64,000 nucleotides of DNA from CAWAND01 sp963807065 (GCA_963807065.1 CAWDZQ010000002.1:1-64000), one strand, 5' to 3'; counted from the stretch's first letter, positions 8,720 through 15,648 are shown. Notes: generated by a model from the sequence alone, not told the origin. Numbers and translations: made by a program.

Positions 8720-9154
8720 TCATCCGTGGACATACCCAAGGCGATTCTTTGTCGACAGAAGGTAAAGGACAATGATGAGTGATGCCACGATGAATGAAAC
8801 TGTGATTTCGATCATCAGAGTCCCTTGGGCGATGAACTCCGCAACAAAATCAAACAAAGCAAGGCCACACAAGAGATCAAAGCCGACCCTCTTGCGTCGT
8901 ACCATCAGGACAAAGCTCAGAAGAAACAGGAGCCCGACAAGGAACCCCACCACCATGAAGATCCTGTAGTCATACCGCACGAACTGCCTTGTCCCATGCA
9001 AGTCCATCTGGAAGGCATAGGTGACAACCATATGCTGAACGAACTTCTCGAGGGACAGAAGCATGAGTAGGGCTATGGCCAGCGTAGGCCTGGATTTCAT
9101 CTTCCCCTGCGGTTCGCGATTGATCAAGCCATCCATCCCTTTGGGCCGAATCAT
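8720..9154 (-). CDS. C13 cassette: four-helix membrane protein of unknown function
   Basis: About 144 residues with four hydrophobic segments (for example LAIALLMLLSLEKFV and FMVVGFLVGLLFLLSFVLMV). I do not recognise the family. The ATG at 9154 has no good ribosome binding site; an inner ATG at 9100 is preceded by AGGGGAAG and may be the true start. The gene is intact, but an IS481 element now lies between its stop and its attC. Confidence 0.65.
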   Translation of the reverse strand: MIRPKGMDGLINREPQGKMKSRPTLAIALLMLLSLEKFVQHMVVTYAFQMDLHGTRQFVRYDYRIFMVVGFLVGLLFLLSFVLMVRRKRVGFDLLCGLALFDFVAEFIAQGTLMIEITVSFIVASLIIVLYLLSTKNRLGYVHG

Positions 9155-9186
9155 ATTTGTACGCTTGCCGAGGGCAAAGCATGGAC

Positions 9187-9254
9187 GCCTAACGCCCTCG
9201 AGCTGATCGGGCCGGGGATATTCACCACCCTGCCCCTGAACCACCCCGAGATAC
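9187..9254 (-). repeat. attC of C12, first part (split by IS110 elements)
   Basis: Starts GCCTAACGCCCTCGAGC and follows the type A body, with one extra G, to GAGATAC, where similarity stops at the border of the first IS110 element. The rest of the site is at 10821-10891 and the final box at 12364-12370. Confidence 0.88.
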
Positions 9255-9331
9255 TATGCAAGGGCTCATGTTGAAGCGGCAGGCCGCTGCGGGGTATGCT
9301 CCCTCAAAACCCATCAAAAGGAGAGTGAGCT

Positions 9332-10480
9332 ATGCACAGCGCAGCGACCGGCCAGCCCCAGTATACATCGGGCCCCTTCCTGTTCCTGGCCTTCGAGCTG
9401 GACGACAGAGGTTGGAAGCTCGGGTTCACGACCGGCCTAGGCCGACATCCTCGAAAGCCCAGCATCGCACCACGCGATCTGGACGCTCTGCAAAGGGAGA
9501 TTGCTCTGGCCAAGAAACGCTTCGGCCTCGCGGCTGAGGCCCGGGTGTTTTCCTGCTACGAGGCCGGACGCGAAGGTTTCTGGCTTCACCGCTGCTTGAC
9601 GGCGCAGGGAGTCGACAATCTGGTCGCCGATGCTGCCAGCATCGAGGTCAAGCAGCGCCGCCGGCGGCTCAAAACCGATCAGGTGGACCTCGACAAGCTG
9701 CTCCGCATGCTGGTGCGGCACCACACCGGCGAGAAGGACGTGTGGAGTGTTGTCCATGTGCCCAGCGCTGAAGCCGAAGAGCGGCGTCATGTCCATCGGG
9801 AGCGCTGGACCCTTTCCGACGAGCGCACCTCCCACATCAACCGCATCAAGGGCTTGCTCGCTTCCCACGGCGTCCACCTGTCGGTCAGGAAGGACTTCCC
9901 CGAAAGTCTGAAGGCGGCCCGCATCTGGGATGGCTCACCCCTGCCTTCCCGCCTGGTTTCCCGGCTGCTGCGCGAATATGAACGCCTCCGGTTTGTTGAG
10001 GGCCAGATTGAGAAGGTCGAACAGGAGCAGACCGAAGCCCTGCGCTCTTCAGACGATCCGAGCGTGGCCATCGTCCGCCACCTGATGCACCTGAAGGCCA
10101 TCGGTGTCCACACCGCCTGGCCCCTGGCCATGGAGCTCTTCAGCTGGAGGGAGTTCCGCAGCCGTCGCGAGATCGGCGGACTGGTGGGTCTGGCCAGCGT
10201 CCCCTACCAGAGCGGCGACACCAGCCAGGACCAGGGAATGAGCAAGACCGGCAACGGACGGCTCCGGGCTCTCACCATCGAGATGGCCTGGTCGTGGCTT
10301 CGTTTTCAGCCCGAGAGTGAACTGAGCCAGTGGTACCAGGAGCGCTTCGGCCATGGGGGCCCCCGCCTCCGAAAAATCGGCGCCGTGGCTCTGGCCCGCA
10401 AGCTGCTCATCGCTTTATGGCGTTATCTCGAAGAAGGAGAGATCCCACAAGGAGCTCGCCTCAAACCCGTGAAGATTTGA
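9332..10480 (+). CDS. IS110-family transposase (DEDD)
   Basis: 382 residues. The N-terminal DEDD domain shows FELDDRGWKLG, CYEAGREGFW and KTDQVDLDKLLRML, giving the four acidic residues. The C-terminal domain carries GMSKTGNGRLRALTIEMAW with the conserved serine of IS110 recombinases. This enzyme family uses an element-encoded guide RNA to choose target and donor. The ATG at 9332 follows AAGGAGAG at good spacing. Intact. It reads on the plus strand, against the cassette genes. Confidence 0.92.
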   Translation: MHSAATGQPQYTSGPFLFLAFELDDRGWKLGFTTGLGRHPRKPSIAPRDLDALQREIALAKKRFGLAAEARVFSCYEAGREGFWLHRCLTAQGVDNLVADAASIEVKQRRRRLKTDQVDLDKLLRMLVRHHTGEKDVWSVVHVPSAEAEERRHVHRERWTLSDERTSHINRIKGLLASHGVHLSVRKDFPESLKAARIWDGSPLPSRLVSRLLREYERLRFVEGQIEKVEQEQTEALRSSDDPSVAIVRHLMHLKAIGVHTAWPLAMELFSWREFRSRREIGGLVGLASVPYQSGDTSQDQGMSKTGNGRLRALTIEMAWSWLRFQPESELSQWYQERFGHGGPRLRKIGAVALARKLLIALWRYLEEGEIPQGARLKPVKI

Positions 10481-10820
10481 GCCAACCCCTCCTCCCCAGG
10501 CTAATCCGGCAGGGCGTCAGGGGCGGGCGGCCCGTGTGAATGTTGGGTCTCCTTGTGGAAACCGACTTACAGATGGGCGCCGTCCGCCCCCTTCGTGCCC
10601 TCGCCTTTCGGCGCATGCAATATACGGTGTCTGGCAGAGTTCAGGCCAGCACGGATAGGAGCTGGTCCGGGCGATTCCCCGCCCGACGTTGATCGCCAAG
10701 CTGCCTGGAGAGAGGTCCGCTCTTATGCGTATGTCCGGCTGTCTTGCAGCGGCCCCTTTCAACGCTGCGTTGGGAGTGTATTGCTCCCTGCCCACCCCTT
10801 GACAAGAACGCCTTCATAGG
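10481..10820 (+). ncRNA. Candidate IS110 guide (bridge/seek) RNA region
   Basis: About 340 bases without a gene follow the transposase and end at the element border. In IS1111-type elements the guide RNA lies in this position. I cannot fold it here; the claim rests on position and length alone. Confidence 0.3.
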
Positions 10821-10891
10821 AACAATCACGCCAAATTCGCCCCGCATCCCTCGCGAAGCACACTGCAAGTGCGGTCCGATCCAGCGAGATG
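10821..10891 (-). repeat. attC of C12, second part
   Basis: AACAATCACGCC to GCGAGATG matches the right half of type A attC sites, interrupted by a 22-base insertion at 10851-10872. The site is broken again at 10891 by the second IS110 element. Confidence 0.85.
10851..10872. repeat. 22-base insertion inside the attC half-site
   Basis: Where other attC sites read GCATCCCCGGTCCG, this one has 22 extra bases in place of one C, starting TCGCGA and including CACT-GCA-AGTG, a short stem. It resembles in size the palindromic insertions in the neighbouring transposase but differs in sequence. Confidence 0.6.
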
Positions 10892-10905
10892 ATTAGATGA
10901 AAGCA

Positions 10906-10963
10906 CTGCACCTCCCGCTAGACTGGGAGTGTCGAAGTCCCTGTCCGCTCACAGGAGGTGCAG
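10906..10963 (+). promoter_or_regulatory. Leader hairpin that hides the transposase ribosome binding site
   Basis: CTGCACCTCC at 10906-10915 is the exact complement of GGAGGTGCAG at 10954-10963. The second arm contains the GGAGG that serves the ATG at 10965. In the RNA this stem would block translation, a known device for limiting transposase from read-through transcripts. Confidence 0.6.
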
Positions 10964-11225
10964 CATGGTTCACTTCGATTGTACGGTCGGCTGCGATGCT
11001 CACAAACACTTCTCCATCTTTGCCGTCCTGGATGATGCGGGATCGCTCATCCAGCAAAGGAGGGTTGGCCATTCACCAGGCACCATTTCAGCCTTCCTCT
11101 CCCAGTTCCCCGAGGGCACGCCCGTCGCCCTTGAGACCATCGGCAACTGGTACTGGATCGTCGATGAGATTGAAGCCGCCGCATGTATTCCGCTCCTGGC
11201 TCACGCCGCCAAGGCCAAGGTCATG

Positions 11226-11250
11226 ATGGTAATCACTGATTACCATGATG
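11226..11250 (+). repeat. Palindromic insertion 1 in the IS110 transposase
   Basis: ATGGTAATC-ACT-GATTACCAT (11226-11246) is a perfect 9-bp stem with a 3-base loop. The inserted 22 bases are 11229-11250; ATGATG occurs on both sides. Confidence 0.8.
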
Positions 11251-11409
11251 GGCAACGTGCACAAGACCGACAAGCTCGATGCCCACGGCCTGGCCACCCT
11301 GCTCTACCTGGGCAAGCTCCCCTCGGTCTGGATCCCACCGACTGAGGTCCGTGACGAGCGTGAGCTGCCCCGCACCCGGATGACCTTCGCCGGCCACCGC
11401 ACCCGGGTC

Positions 11410-11432
11410 ACACCGTCCCGGTGTCCTTCGGG
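11410..11432 (+). repeat. Palindromic insertion 2 (23-base repeat, copy 1)
   Basis: ACACCGTCCCGGTGT followed by a small TCC-TTCG-GGA stem. It lies between GTC and AAG codons and shifts the frame by two bases. Confidence 0.85.
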
Positions 11433-11828
11433 AAGAACCGCATCTCCTCCACCCTGGCCAAGTACGCCCTTTCTCTGGACGGCGCCAGTGATATCTTCGC
11501 CTCCAGACGGCGGAGCGATCTCGAAGACCTGCTCCAGCACCTGCCCGCCGAAACCGCCCGCTGCACCTCCCAGCAACTGCAACTCCTGGACGCTCTCAAT
11601 AGCCACATCAAGCAACTGGAAGGCCGAATTGTCGAACGCATCCAGACCACACCCACCATCCAGCTCGTCCAGACCGTCCCCGGGCCCGCCAAAGTACTCG
11701 CCATTGTCATCGACCGGGAAATCGGCTCCATCGACCGCTTCAGTGCCCCCAACCACTTCGCCAGCTACTGCGGCCTGGTACCCAAGCTCAGTGCCAGTGC
11801 CGGCCGTGCCCACTACGGCCGAATGGTC

Positions 11829-11851
11829 ACACCGTCCCGGTGTCCTTCGGG
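11829..11851 (+). repeat. Palindromic insertion 3 (23-base repeat, copy 2)
   Basis: Identical to the copy at 11410-11432 and again placed exactly between GTC and AAG, immediately before the KQSNTYLKW motif that carries the catalytic serine. Confidence 0.85.
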
Positions 11852-12208
11852 AAGCAATCCAACACCTACCTCAAATGGGCTTTCATTGAGGCCGCCAACG
11901 TCATCGTGGCCCACCGACACCACGCCAACTGGCGCAACAAGTACGTCGTCCATCTCTTCGAGCGCAGCCGCCGGCGCAAGGGCCATGCCGTCGCCGTCGG
12001 GGCCACCGCTCGCTACCTTGCCGAGTCAACGTACTGGGTTCTCAAGAAGGGCGAGCCCTACCAGGAGCCCCCTCACTGGGCTCCGGGAGGGATGAAATCC
12101 CCTGTCTCGCTCAGCCAGGGGCAGGTCCGGACCTAACATGGATCCTTTGAGATCCGCGAGATGATTGGGCCGCCCCCGGCGAACGTACTCATGCCCCATT
12201 GAGGGCGA

Positions 12209-12231
12209 ACACCGTCCCGGTGTCCTACGGG
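12209..12231 (+). repeat. 23-base palindromic repeat, copy 3
   Basis: Same sequence as the two copies in the transposase except TAC for TTC in the small loop. It lies outside the gene, in the segment between the transposase stop and the end of the split attC. Confidence 0.8.
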
Positions 12232-12294
12232 ATAGATGTTTCCGGCGAGACCGGCTGGGCTTTGAAACGCTGGAGGTTAACAGACGAAAGAAAA

Positions 12295-12310
12295 CTCCCC
12301 GACCGGGGAG
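12295..12310. repeat. Short perfect hairpin
   Basis: CTCCCCG-AC-CGGGGAG, a 7-bp stem with a 2-base loop and no T-run, so not an obvious terminator. It may be another small palindromic insertion. Confidence 0.4.
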
Positions 12311-12363
12311 AAGACGCTCATTTAACGACAGAGGCTATTGACAGGGGACGTGCTTTCATAGAT

Positions 12364-12370
12364 GTTAGGC
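12364..12370 (-). repeat. attC of C12, terminal core box
   Basis: GTTAGGC, preceded by AGAT as in other attC sites, completes the site that starts at 9187. It is complementary to the GCCTAAC box at the other end of C12 (13534-13540). Confidence 0.85.
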
Positions 12371-12590
12371 ATCCATTTCTCATATCATAGACCTGCTGCC
12401 ATGCCAATGCAGAGGAATCTCGAGTTGCATCTGACGTGCGTGGCCGCAGATTTTGCAGTGGTGGGTCTGGTGTTGGTCTACTTCAAGGTGGTCGTGGTGG
12501 TCTTCGTGGTGATCGTGGTCGTCGTGGAAAGCGGCGAAGTCAGCATCGGGTTCAAGGCTTGTTCACAAGCTTGGCCTTGATGGCCCGTAA
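12371..12590. other. Non-coding tail of C12 with a GTG/GTC-rich stretch
   Basis: No gene is seen. Bases 12487-12527 are a degenerate run of GTG, GTC and GTT triplets. The rest has no recognised element. Confidence 0.4.
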
Positions 12591-13091
12591 CTATTTCAGC
12601 TTGCCTTCGGACCGCGACCAATCTTCGATATCATCGATATCCACCTCATTTCGTGCCGCCACCATCTCTGCCTGTGCCAAGCATTGTCGGTCTCCCCAGT
12701 GAAAGTAGTGGGCTAGCCTGTCTTTGATGCAATCCGTCGGAGAAAGGATCCGAAGGAGACCGGTTTCAAAGGGCAACTCAGCCACATGGTCTATCCTTGC
12801 ATCTCCAATACTGAGTGGCCCGGAAGGGAACTCGACGAAGTATTCAGTGTCAGGATGCTTGAAATGCCTCCCGATCTCAGAGAATCCAATCTCCCTCATC
12901 AGCTCCTGGATCCTGCTTCGCTTTGCAAACCGAGCGTTCACCAAATCGATATCCATCGAGACATACTGCCCATCACTGTAGATCGCGACACTGGCTCCCC
13001 CCGACAGGATTGCGTCGATTCCTCCGTCTCGGAGGTGTGACTGCACATATGCAGCCAGCTCTGCCTGAGTCATGTCGCCAATCGGCTTCAC
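12591..13091 (-). CDS. C12 cassette: nucleotidyltransferase of an AbiEii-like type
   Basis: 166 residues. GGASVAIYSDGQYVSMDIDLV (about 31-51) fits the nucleotidyltransferase core with a G-G/A-S motif and the DxD-like acidic pair. The later segment ILSPTDCIKDRLAHYFHWGDRQ resembles the helical part of AbiEii/MNT-type enzymes. Such proteins act as toxins or modify a partner or tRNA. The gene overlaps the end of the upstream winged-helix gene by 4 bases, so the two are translationally coupled in one cassette. This suggests a toxin-antitoxin or defence pair, but activity is not shown. Confidence 0.75.
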   Translation of the reverse strand: MKPIGDMTQAELAAYVQSHLRDGGIDAILSGGASVAIYSDGQYVSMDIDLVNARFAKRSRIQELMREIGFSEIGRHFKHPDTEYFVEFPSGPLSIGDARIDHVAELPFETGLLRILSPTDCIKDRLAHYFHWGDRQCLAQAEMVAARNEVDIDDIEDWSRSEGKLK

Positions 13092-13420
13092 AGCGGCTTG
13101 CCTCGAACGCGTGGCCGACGTCGGTTCATAAGTAGGGCTTCCCTCAGGTCATCCGGGTAGTAGCTGATTGCTTTGTCGAGAAGGGCTCTCAACTCATCGC
13201 GCAGGGGGTATCGGGGATTGAACATGAAGAGAATAGTCCGGCCAACCTCCCGGCTAACGATGACCCCAGCAGCTTCTAGCTTTTCGAGCTGGTCCTGGAT
13301 TGGAGAGAGGTCGGTGTCGAAGAATCGTGCCATTTCCCGCGCGTATCCTTCGTCGCGGGCCTGCAGAAACGCCAAGACAAACTCTCTGTTCTTGGATCCG
13401 ACAATCGGTTCGAGGAGCAT
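13088..13420 (-). CDS. C12 cassette: winged-helix DNA-binding protein
   Basis: 110 residues. The pattern ANREFVLAFLQARDEGYAREMARFF-like helix, then SPIQDQLEKLEAAGVIVSREVGRTILFMFNPRYP, is an ArsR/MarR-type winged helix with its recognition helix and beta-hairpin wing. As the first gene of the pair it is the likely repressor and antitoxin partner. The ATG at 13420 has GGAGG upstream. A consensus promoter and palindromic operator lie directly upstream inside the cassette, which supports autoregulation. Confidence 0.8.
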   Translation of the reverse strand: MLLEPIVGSKNREFVLAFLQARDEGYAREMARFFDTDLSPIQDQLEKLEAAGVIVSREVGRTILFMFNPRYPLRDELRALLDKAISYYPDDLREALLMNRRRPRVRGKPL

Positions 13421-13451
13421 TTCCTGGTGGCCTCCACATTGACCTATCTGT

Positions 13452-13488
13452 TAGATCATATGACATATTCCGTAGGTCATATGACCTA
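13452..13488 (-). promoter_or_regulatory. Operator palindromes upstream of the C12 pair
   Basis: TAGGTCATATGACCTA at 13473-13488 is a perfect 16-bp palindrome next to the start point. A similar imperfect copy, TAGATCATATGACATA, lies at 13452-13467. Two sites spaced 21 bases apart suggest cooperative repressor binding. Confidence 0.7.
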
Positions 13489-13517
13489 TTATATAGGTCT
13501 TTCCAAGGATTTGTCAA
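13488..13517 (-). promoter_or_regulatory. Consensus promoter of the C12 pair
   Basis: On the minus strand TTGACA (13517-13512) and TATAAT (13493-13488) are exact sigma-70 hexamers separated by 18 bases. The promoter is within the cassette and starts just 16 bases from the core box. Confidence 0.85.
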
Positions 13518-13533
13518 CGGGGAATTCCAGGAT

Positions 13534-13657
13534 GCCTAACGCCCTCGAGCTGATCGGCCGGGGCCACGCACCGTCTCGCCTCAGCCCCGCTTTGAGCATA
13601 CAACAATCACACCAAAACCGCCCAGCATCCCCGGTCCGATCCAGCGAGATGTTAGGC
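13534..13657 (-). repeat. attC of C11
   Basis: 124 bp, consensus ends, type A body. Confidence 0.92.
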
Positions 13658-13688
13658 GCAATCGACGTTCGCGCATCTAGTTCAAGTT

Positions 13689-14225
13689 CTACACGATGAA
13701 GGAAAGCAGGATGCTGACGGCGACTGGGACAGCGCCGGCGACGACTCCTGCGAGCAAGGCTGACTTCGCATATCGCATCGGCTGGGAGGTTTCCATTGAA
13801 CGGGCGAGGACGATGGAGGCTGCAACTCCGCCCGCGACCCAAGCAGGAAGCAGGGGTATTGAGAGCGCGCCTATGAAGGGTCCTACCGCGTATGCCGTCC
13901 CGAATCCGACCAGTAACGCCGCTAGGCAAACTACAACCAAAAGGCGCCTGAGCGAGGGCGAAGACCCTCGAGCGTAGGAGAAACCCGCACATATTGTGAG
14001 GGGCGCGAGAACGACAATTGCGGCGAATTGCGACCAATACAAGAACGGGCGTATGTCTCCGTAGGGAGGGGAGAAGAAGAGCAAACCCTGGAGGAGGAGC
14101 GAGACAGCCAGCGACGATGCGACGGCGAAGATGAAGCAAAGGAGCGCGTAGAATGCTCCTCTCGCCAGCTTAGCGAGCCAGGGGTTGTGGTCGGGCAGTG
14201 GTTCTGTCAAGCTTGGAATCTCCAT
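13689..14225 (-). CDS. C11 cassette: membrane protein of unknown function
   Basis: 178 residues with about five hydrophobic segments, for example FYALLCFIFAVASSLAVSLL, LYWSQFAAIVVLAPLTICA and LLVVVCLAALLVGFGTAYAV. It has a polar N-terminus of about 20 residues. I do not recognise the family. The ATG at 14225 lies 24 bases from the core box with only a weak ribosome binding site. Frames extending further upstream translate attC DNA and were discarded. Confidence 0.7.
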   Translation of the reverse strand: MEIPSLTEPLPDHNPWLAKLARGAFYALLCFIFAVASSLAVSLLLQGLLFFSPPYGDIRPFLYWSQFAAIVVLAPLTICAGFSYARGSSPSLRRLLVVVCLAALLVGFGTAYAVGPFIGALSIPLLPAWVAGGVAASIVLARSMETSQPMRYAKSALLAGVVAGAVPVAVSILLSFIV

Positions 14226-14248
14226 CTTAGAATGTGGAGGGTAATTGC

Positions 14249-14372
14249 GCCTAACGCCCTCGAGCTGATCGGCCGGGGCAACGCACAGCCTCGCCCCCGA
14301 GCCATCCTGAGCATACAACAATCACGCCAAACTCGCCCAGCATCCCCGGTCCGATCCAGCGAGATGTTAGGC
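14249..14372 (-). repeat. attC of C10
   Basis: 124 bp, consensus ends. Identical by eye to the attC of C19 at 1728-1851. Confidence 0.92.
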
Positions 14373-14426
14373 AGATGTGGGTCCCCGTCATCATGGGCAT
14401 ATCGGACAGCTGGCCCCACCGAGTTC

Positions 14427-14942
14427 TCAACATTCGAACACCGACCAGCAAATGTGGTTCCGTAGCCGCTGGTCGTCGAGTACAAGCTCACGAATCGCCT
14501 CCGGAAGCTGGTCGCGTTGCCAGCGGCACTCAAGTCGCCCTGCGCCCTCACCCTCTCCTTCCGGTGCGGCAGCACGTGCGGCCTTGATGGCATAGGCGGC
14601 CGCACCGAGCTCGTGGGCTGCGACATGGGCCACAGCTGCCGCTTGCCCAGCAGAATATGCTGCGTTCCGAGCGGCTCCATTCTGCTTCCTTGCAGCAGCC
14701 ATAGCATGGCCGCCCGCTGCACGAGTCTCCATCATCTTGGTTTCGCCGCGCGTCCATGCCCGAATCTGCTCGATCGCCTGACGCGGTCGTGGATCCTCAG
14801 GTTGCTCCGACTCGAAGAGGTGCAGAACGTGCTCTGCGCACGCGGCCGCCCAAACGGCCAGGAGCCGATGATCGGAGTCCGTGAGCGTCCCTCCTCGACG
14901 AATGGTAATGAAGCGGGGGTCGCGATCTTTGGGCAGGATCAT
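14427..14942 (-). CDS. C10 cassette: Imm-5-like putative immunity protein
   Basis: 171 residues. The N-terminal RRGGTLTDSDHRLLAVWAAAC, then EDPRPRQAIEQIRAWTRGE and the alanine-rich helices ending in AAVAHVAAHELGAAAYAIK, match the pattern of the imm-5-like family of putative immunity proteins. Its cognate toxin is not known here and is not in the cassette. The ATG at 14942 is preceded by GGAAGGGG. The Ala-rich central helices may make similarity searches noisy. Confidence 0.7.
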   Translation of the reverse strand: MILPKDRDPRFITIRRGGTLTDSDHRLLAVWAAACAEHVLHLFESEQPEDPRPRQAIEQIRAWTRGETKMMETRAAGGHAMAAARKQNGAARNAAYSAGQAAAVAHVAAHELGAAAYAIKAARAAAPEGEGEGAGRLECRWQRDQLPEAIRELVLDDQRLRNHICWSVFEC

Positions 14943-14966
14943 TTTTGACCCCTTCCTGTTGCATCT

Positions 14967-15090
14967 GCCTAACGCCCTCGAGCTGATCGGCCGGGGTCAC
15001 GCACTCACTTGCCCCAGCACCGTCCTGAGCATACAACAATCACCCCAAACTCGCCCAGCATCCCCGGCCCGATCCAGCGAGATGTTAGGC
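14967..15090 (-). repeat. attC of C9
   Basis: 124 bp, consensus ends, type A body with GGTCACGCACTCACTTGCC in the centre. It differs clearly from the attC at 1728-1851, which follows the near-identical gene copy. Confidence 0.92.
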
Positions 15091-15162
15091 GGAGACGAGA
15101 CTCGCCCGGCAGGGCTAGATCCCTCCTTGGCGAGGGACGCAACGCGCCGGATCCGAACCCGT

Positions 15163-15648
15163 CTAACCGCCTTCGGTCAGTCTTCCGACGATCTTTGCTA
15201 TCCTTCTCTGGCGGGTTTCGACAGCCTTGGCTTCTTCCACTTGCCGAACGTACTCCTTCTGCATCGAAGGCGCCGACTTCTCAAATGCTCCAAGCGCCCC
15301 CGCCTCGACGAGCGCGGCCCTCAAATCCTTCGGGGGAGTCACCGTGCGTAACTCAAGGTCAAGCCTGATGGTTATCTCCAACTTCTCTCCGCCCTCTACC
15401 CCAGCAGATTTCCGGTTGGCTGCACTCAGTGGGATCATCGGCTTTCCATCCATGGCGCCGATTGCGCTGCGGTAGGTATGTTGCTTGACCGTCACCCATA
15501 TCAGAGGACGCTTGCCTCCTCCGAGACGGTCGAGCACGTCGCCTGGGACCTCGATTCCAGCTGTGTTCTTGCCTGTGCGCAGAATTCTGGCACGGAATGT
15601 CACCGGCTTGGCTTTGGACGTGTCCTTCTTCGATGTTCCCCTGCTCAT
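15163..15648 (-). CDS. C9 cassette: DUF1905/YdeI-OmdA family protein, copy 2
   Basis: 161 residues, nearly identical to the protein at 1923-2408 (one visible change, S to L near residue 114). The same ribosome binding site and upstream hairpin (GAAGCC-ACC-GGCTTC on the plus strand) are present, so the whole region between the attC sites was copied. The two copies lie 13 kb apart, separated by ten other cassettes. Duplication by excision and re-insertion or by homologous exchange is likely. Function as for copy 1 is unknown. Confidence 0.85.
   Translation of the reverse strand: MSRGTSKKDTSKAKPVTFRARILRTGKNTAGIEVPGDVLDRLGGGKRPLIWVTVKQHTYRSAIGAMDGKPMIPLSAANRKSAGVEGGEKLEITIRLDLELRTVTPPKDLRAALVEAGALGAFEKSAPSMQKEYVRQVEEAKAVETRQRRIAKIVGRLTEGG

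Larger units (their letters stand above)
9255..10820 (+). mobile_element. IS110-family element 1, inserted in an attC
   Basis: The attC sequence breaks at 9254 and resumes with AACAATCACG at 10821, which brackets about 1.57 kb. The two ends share an imperfect inverted repeat of about 26 bases (CTATGCAAGGG... at left, CTATGAAGG... read inward from the right). Only about 75 bases precede the transposase while about 340 non-coding bases follow it. That layout resembles the IS1111 group, some of which are known to target attC sites. Confidence 0.8.
10965..12136 (+). pseudogene. IS110-family transposase interrupted by three short palindromic insertions
   Basis: The reading runs in three frames. 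Part one: VGCDAHKHFS, ALETIGNWYW, up to AAKAKVMM. Part two: GNVHKTDKLDAHGLATLL to AGHRTRV. Part three: KNRISSTLAKYALS to GRAHYGRMV. Part four: KQSNTYLKWAFIEAAN to the stop at 12134. The breaks coincide with insertions of 22 bases (11229-11250), 23 bases (11410-11432) and 23 bases (11829-11851). Without these 68 bases the gene has 1104 bases, exactly 368 codons with stop and no other lesion, and all DEDD and serine motifs are present. The family's usual length is 320-400. Either the gene was broken very recently, or the insertions are skipped in some way. Confidence 0.85.
10892..12359 (+). mobile_element. IS110-family element 2 (right border uncertain)
   Basis: The attC of C12 breaks after AGATG at 10887-10891 and resumes with AGATGTTAGGC at 12360, so about 1.47 kb was inserted, perhaps with a 5-base duplication. 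An alternative right border is near 12156: GCGAGATGATT occurs at both 10884-10894 and 12156-12166. In that case 12167-12359 is a further insertion. Confidence 0.75.

Noticed and set aside
10965..12136. Programmed translational bypassing as the firm explanation of the split transposase
   Set aside because: The first insert has matching ATG take-off and landing codons, but the two 23-base inserts do not (GTC against GGG). The sequence does not support it beyond a possibility.
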